DNA of 9,008 bases from Xanthobacteraceae bacterium. Lineage in GTDB: Bacteria; Pseudomonadota; Alphaproteobacteria; Rhizobiales; Xanthobacteraceae. The position numbers and the translations under genes are program-made. The notes beneath the pieces were generated by a model. The model saw nothing but the letters and a program-made list of their open reading frames with translations. It ran no database searches and was not told the origin of the DNA. The stretch lies in assembly GCA_019746355.1 (NCBI GenBank), contig JAIESC010000125.1, positions 1 to 9,008 on the forward strand, given 5' to 3'. The stretch's first letter is position 1, and every line of letters starts with the position of its first letter. This document shows, one piece after another, positions 6,338 through 9,008 of this stretch.

Positions 6338-6859
6338 CTAGATCGCCGCCCGCGTCGGCCCGCGCTTGGCTTCGAAGAGCGCGGCCGAAAGCGCTTGCGC
6401 GAAGCTTTCGCGCTCCGCCGGCGACAAAAAACCCGCGACCGGAAGCTTGCGCCCGCGCGTCACCAGAAACAGCTGTTGAATGCCGAACTCCTCGTGGGTG
6501 TCGCGGGCGAGCTGCGTCCAGAGCGGATTGAGCGTCCATTCCGCGACCTCGCCACGGTGGCTGACACGGCGCACGCGCAATTCGGACGGCGTCACCGTGA
6601 CCTCCTCGAAGGCCGCGGCGGCGCGATAGTTCGCGCGAAACGCCCAATAGACCAGCAGCACGTCGAGCCCGAGAAAGCCCACCACCGGCCAGGCGCCGAT
6701 TACGAAGAACACCAGCCCGGCGATGAAGCTCACCCCGCCGACCAGCGCAATCACCATTACAAAACCGGTGCTGCTCAGCGAACGGTGCGGCGTGATGATC
6801 GCCGAAAAAAGCGTGGGCTCGGGACCGGGGTCGTTGTCGATGGGATTTTGTGCGGTCAT
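6338..6859 (-). CDS. DUF2244 domain-containing membrane protein
   Basis: A 173-residue protein matching the DUF2244 family of alphaproteobacterial inner-membrane proteins of unknown function. It has a short cytoplasmic start with TPHRSLS (23-29) and two adjacent hydrophobic segments (about 32-54 and 56-73). A soluble C-terminal domain follows, containing WTLNPLWTQLARD (108-120), QQLFLVTRGRKLPV (128-141) and FLSPAERESFAQAL (144-157). The reading frame stays open far upstream across the antisense of nth, but that part is not homologous to anything here. The ATG at 6859 is chosen because the family-like sequence begins there and because TATAAT lies just upstream. No Shine-Dalgarno is evident, which fits leaderless or near-leaderless translation. 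The ada-like gene follows 48 bp downstream and may be cotranscribed. Confidence 0.88.
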   Translation of the reverse strand: MTAQNPIDNDPGPEPTLFSAIITPHRSLSSTGFVMVIALVGGVSFIAGLVFFVIGAWPVVGFLGLDVLLVYWAFRANYRAAAAFEEVTVTPSELRVRRVSHRGEVAEWTLNPLWTQLARDTHEEFGIQQLFLVTRGRKLPVAGFLSPAERESFAQALSAALFEAKRGPTRAAI

Positions 6860-6883
6860 GCTGTCGCAAATTATAGGACAAAC
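6860..6883. promoter_or_regulatory. Compact 24-bp divergent start region of DUF2244 and nth
   Basis: Only 24 bp separate the two start codons, and this is an AT-rich island in GC-rich DNA. On the minus strand a consensus TATAAT (6875-6870) lies 10 bases before the DUF2244 ATG; a matching -35 would fall inside the nth coding start and is poor there. On the plus strand AGGA (6875-6878), five bases before ATG 6884, is the nth ribosome-binding site and overlaps the minus-strand -10. The nth promoter must therefore lie inside DUF2244 or use the same island. Confidence 0.5.
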
Positions 6884-7705
6884 ATGGCCAAAAAGACGAT
6901 CCGCAAAGCCAGAGGTAAGGTCGAGCGCAGGACGCCGAAACGCATCGCCAAAGCGGTGAAAAAGGCCCGCGCCGGCAAGGCTGCGAAGAAAAAGCCGGTG
7001 AAGGCGCAGGTTCAGGCCGACAAGAAGGCGCTGCACGGCGAAACCAAAGCTTTGTACGGAAAGCCCTGGAGCAAGGCCGAGATCGAGGAGGCGTTCCGCA
7101 GGTTCCAGGCGGCGATGCCGGAGCCCAGGGGCGAGCTGCATCACGTCAATCCGTTCACGCTGCTCGTGGCCGTGGTGCTGTCGGCGCAGGCGACCGACGC
7201 GGGCGTGAACAAGGCGACGCCGGCGCTGTTCGCGCTCGCCGACACGCCGGAGAAGATGGCGGCGCTCGGCGAAGAGCGTGTGCGCGAATTGATCAAGACC
7301 ATCGGGCTGTTTCGCACCAAGGCCAAGAACGTCATCGCGCTGTCGGAGAAGCTGATGGCCGAGCACGGCGGGCAGGTGCCGAACACGCGCGAGGCGCTGC
7401 AGGCGCTGCCGGGCGTCGGCCGCAAGACCGCGAACGTGGTGCTGAACATGGCGTTCGGCGAGCCGACCATGGCGGTCGACACGCACATCTTCCGCATCGG
7501 CAACCGCACCGGGCTCGCGCCCGGCAAGGACCCGCTGGCGGTGGAGCTGAAGCTCCTCGAAGTGGTGCCCGCGCACTACATGCTGCATGCGCACCACTGG
7601 CTGATCCTGCACGGCCGCTACACCTGCCTCGCCCGCAAGCCGCTGTGCGAAAAGTGCGTGATCGCTGATCTCTGCAAATGGCCCGGTAAGACCGTTCCCG
7701 CCTAG
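6884..7705 (+). CDS. nth: Endonuclease III (DNA glycosylase/AP lyase)
   Basis: Base-excision-repair enzyme that removes oxidised pyrimidines and cleaves the abasic site. The HhH-GPD core has HHVNPFTLLVAVVLSAQATD (86-105), the helix-hairpin-helix LPGVGRKTANVVLN (175-188) with catalytic Lys181, and catalytic Asp199 in VDTHIFR. The 4Fe-4S ligands Cys248, 255, 258 and 264 show the exact C-X6-C-X2-C-X5-C spacing. The product is 273 residues against about 211 in E. coli. The excess is an N-terminal Lys/Arg/Ala-rich tail (about 1-55) that is probably disordered and DNA-binding. ATG 6884 is chosen from the AGGA five bases upstream. The open frame extends further upstream, but only as antisense of DUF2244. 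A palindromic repeat begins at the last base of its stop codon. Confidence 0.97.
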   Translation: MAKKTIRKARGKVERRTPKRIAKAVKKARAGKAAKKKPVKAQVQADKKALHGETKALYGKPWSKAEIEEAFRRFQAAMPEPRGELHHVNPFTLLVAVVLSAQATDAGVNKATPALFALADTPEKMAALGEERVRELIKTIGLFRTKAKNVIALSEKLMAEHGGQVPNTREALQALPGVGRKTANVVLNMAFGEPTMAVDTHIFRIGNRTGLAPGKDPLAVELKLLEVVPAHYMLHAHHWLILHGRYTCLARKPLCEKCVIADLCKWPGKTVPA

Positions 7706-7778
7706 AGCATGATCCCGAAAAAGCCTGCCCCGGACTTGATCCGGGGTGTGAAGCGGTTTTCGGAGAAAGATCATGCTC
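7705..7778. repeat. Dispersed GAGCATGATC palindromic element with a nested hairpin
   Basis: Outer arms GAGCATGATC (7705-7714) and GATCATGCTC (7769-7778) are perfect complements. An inner pair CCGAAAA (7715-7721) and TTTTCGG (7757-7763) continues the stem. A separate hairpin, CCCCGGA (7728-7734) with TCCGGGG (7740-7746), sits in the middle. The outer unit closely resembles a repeat seen many times in Bradyrhizobium and related genomes (recalled, not searched). It starts at the nth stop codon and may shape the end of that mRNA. Confidence 0.85.
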
Positions 7779-7789
7779 AAACAAGAAGC

Positions 7790-7830
7790 TAAAGCGGGAT
7801 GACGATTCGAAGAAAAGTCATCCCGCTTTA
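7790..7830. terminator. Long hairpin between the convergent nth and EI24 genes
   Basis: Perfect 14-bp arms, TAAAGCGGGATGAC (7790-7803) and GTCATCCCGCTTTA (7817-7830), flank a 13-base loop. The arms end in A/T-rich TAAA/TTTA, so the transcript ends in CUUUA in either direction. The right arm covers the EI24 stop codon (7828-7830). Its position suggests a bidirectional terminator. It is also the usual downstream part of the GAGCATGATC repeat family, so it may be part of that element. Confidence 0.6.
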
Positions 7831-8556
7831 GGCCCGTCGCGGCTCGATCAGCTCTGCCCGGTTTCCCGACAGCCGCTTGTGCACGTGCACCATCATCGCC
7901 GTCGCGAACAGCGGCGTGGCGAGGTTGACGATCGGGATCGAGACGAACAGAGCGATCGGCAATCCTGCAAGCAGAACACTCGTGCGGTTTAAGCGACGCA
8001 TCTCCTTGGCCTCTTCCGGCGAGCGGAAGCGCATGGCCGCGAGCAGGAAATATTCGCGGCTCAGGAGATACGCGGTGGCCAGGAACATGATGACGAGACC
8101 GAGCCCTGCGACCAGCAGGAAAGGTACGGCGCAGAGATACACCAGGATCGACAGCAAGGCGGTCTTGATGCCCTGGACCAGAGCAGGCCAGATCGCCAGC
8201 GCCCGGCCCGGCGCTTCAGCCGGATAGTAGGCGCGCTCGACCTGCTCGGCGATCTCGTCGACGAAGAACGAGCCGACGAAGGCGGATACCGCCGGCATCA
8301 GGAACACCGCGCCGGTGATGACGCCGAGCGTTGCCGCAAACGACAGGATCCAGGCGACCACCTGCCAGGCGGTGTGGCCGCCCATGCTGGCCTCGGCCCA
8401 GACCGCGCCGCTGTCCGCCATCCACGAGAACAGCCGGTTGAGGCCGATGCCGACCAGAATGATCATCAGCAACGCAAGCCCGATCGACTTGAGCAGCACC
8501 TGCCGGAACGGCGGCGAGAACATCTGGGTCAGCGCCTTGATGGCGGCGTCAAGCAT
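7828..8556 (-). CDS. EI24/CysZ-like integral membrane protein
   Basis: A 242-residue inner-membrane protein resembling the EI24 domain family that includes the sulfate permease CysZ. Hydrophobic segments lie at about 22-42, 64-98, 128-166 and 193-223, with long helices as in CysZ. Family-like segments are FLMPAVSAFVGSFFVDEIAEQVE (starting at residue 85), YLLSREYFLLAAMRF (163-177) and PIVNLATPLFATAMMVH (208-224). The start at ATG 8556 is well supported by GGAGGA (8567-8562) five bases upstream. Sulfate transport is suggested only by the family; no cysteine-biosynthesis genes are nearby, so the substrate is open. It converges on nth across palindromic elements. The upstream region 8557-8769 shows no gene; a TTGTCC hexamer there has no convincing -10 partner. 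Confidence 0.85.
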   Translation of the reverse strand: MLDAAIKALTQMFSPPFRQVLLKSIGLALLMIILVGIGLNRLFSWMADSGAVWAEASMGGHTAWQVVAWILSFAATLGVITGAVFLMPAVSAFVGSFFVDEIAEQVERAYYPAEAPGRALAIWPALVQGIKTALLSILVYLCAVPFLLVAGLGLVIMFLATAYLLSREYFLLAAMRFRSPEEAKEMRRLNRTSVLLAGLPIALFVSIPIVNLATPLFATAMMVHVHKRLSGNRAELIEPRRA

Positions 8557-8769
8557 CGGGGTCCTCCACGCAATTTCGCAGAGGTAGGCCGACTACATCG
8601 TTTGGACAAGGCTGGACAGCGAACACCATTTGGCCGCCCAGGCCCGTCGGTCATTTGCTAACGAGTACGCTCATTTCGCCCACCGGTCAGGAAATCTCTA
8701 CCGTGCAGACTTTCGGCGAGAGTTGTTCTTGACGACCTTGAAGATGCCCAGTTCGTACAAGGTTTTCCG

Positions 8770-9008
8770 CTAGTAGCTCGTCACAGATTCTGACGGTTTG
8801 ATGCCGAGCCAGTCTAGGATCGGCAAGTTCTCTGGTTGCACGATGAGTTCGATGCTTCTGGGGATGCCTGGTTGACGGCGAATAAGGCCGTTGCGTTCGA
8901 GCGTGACGATCATCTGGTGGACCGAAGGCGGACTGACGCGGAAGTGGCGCTGTAGATCGGTTTCGGCGGGGGACCGTCCGAACATGTGCGAGTAGGTATA
9001 GATGAAGG
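8770..9008 (-). CDS. LexA/MarR-like winged-helix DNA-binding protein (partial, N-terminus beyond window)
   Basis: The frame runs from the right window edge to a TAG at 8770-8772, about 79 codons. It continues upstream of the internal ATG at 8985 as FIYTYSH, which belongs to the same domain, so the true start lies outside. The recognition region ETDLQRHFRVSPPSVHQMIVTLERNGLIRR resembles the N-terminal domain of LexA and other winged-helix repressors, followed by a wing (PGIPRSIELIV). It has no LexA peptidase domain: the protein ends ~20 residues later with LPILDWLGIKPSESVTSY. Such small stand-alone proteins are often seen near mobile or accessory DNA (recollection, not shown here). Local base composition is less GC-rich than the rest of the window. 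Target and role are unknown. Confidence 0.8.
   Translation of the reverse strand, partial: FIYTYSHMFGRSPAETDLQRHFRVSPPSVHQMIVTLERNGLIRRQPGIPRSIELIVQPENLPILDWLGIKPSESVTSY

Noticed and set aside
6860..7780. Upstream part of a 480-codon minus-strand frame that would fuse to DUF2244
   Set aside because: This section is the exact antisense of nth; only the last 173 codons resemble a protein family. The fusion is an accident of high GC content.
8557..8769. tRNA or small RNA gene in the gap before EI24
   Set aside because: Neither strand shows a tRNA-like cloverleaf, a T-loop motif or a strong terminator.

Overview
The window is GC-rich, densely packed chromosomal DNA from an alphaproteobacterium, most likely of the Hyphomicrobiales (Bradyrhizobium / Xanthobacteraceae / Pseudolabrys-like). 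The evidence is the ffs-dnaX arrangement, the dnaX protein style, an orphan Bug/TctC-type binding protein, and short palindromic repeats of the kind scattered through these genomes. No taxon was verified by search.

Layout. 1-1327 (minus) holds most of dnaX, cut at its C-terminal end by the window edge. Upstream of it, on the same strand, is the small SRP RNA gene ffs (about 1490-1584) with a recognisable -35/-10 promoter. A composite palindromic repeat (1658-1793) separates ffs from a divergent HIT-family hydrolase gene (1820-2272). A 109-codon remnant matching only the C-terminal end of an Rsm22-type methyltransferase (2267-2596, minus) converges on the HIT gene. An orphan solute-binding protein gene of the tripartite tricarboxylate transporter type follows (2728-3693, plus). 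A second copy of the repeat (3703-3775) lies where it converges with gpmI.

3787-6859 (minus) carries three genes in the same direction: DUF2244 membrane protein, an Ada-like AraC/O6-alkylguanine methyltransferase fusion, and the glycolytic enzyme gpmI. A weak terminator-like hairpin sits just before gpmI. Divergent from DUF2244, with only 24 bp between the start codons, is nth (endonuclease III, 6884-7705, plus). The ada-like gene and nth put two DNA base-damage repair functions within about 600 bp of each other. Two palindromic elements (7705-7830) separate nth from a convergent EI24/CysZ-like membrane protein gene (7828-8556, minus). The last ~430 bp are visibly less GC-rich and end in a partial LexA/MarR-like winged-helix gene.

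Overall this is mainly housekeeping sequence. I see no convincing new multi-gene system. The points most worth a second look are the Rsm22 remnant, the nested palindromes, the very short nth/DUF2244 divergent promoter, the lost zinc ligands in DnaX, and the compositional change at the right edge.
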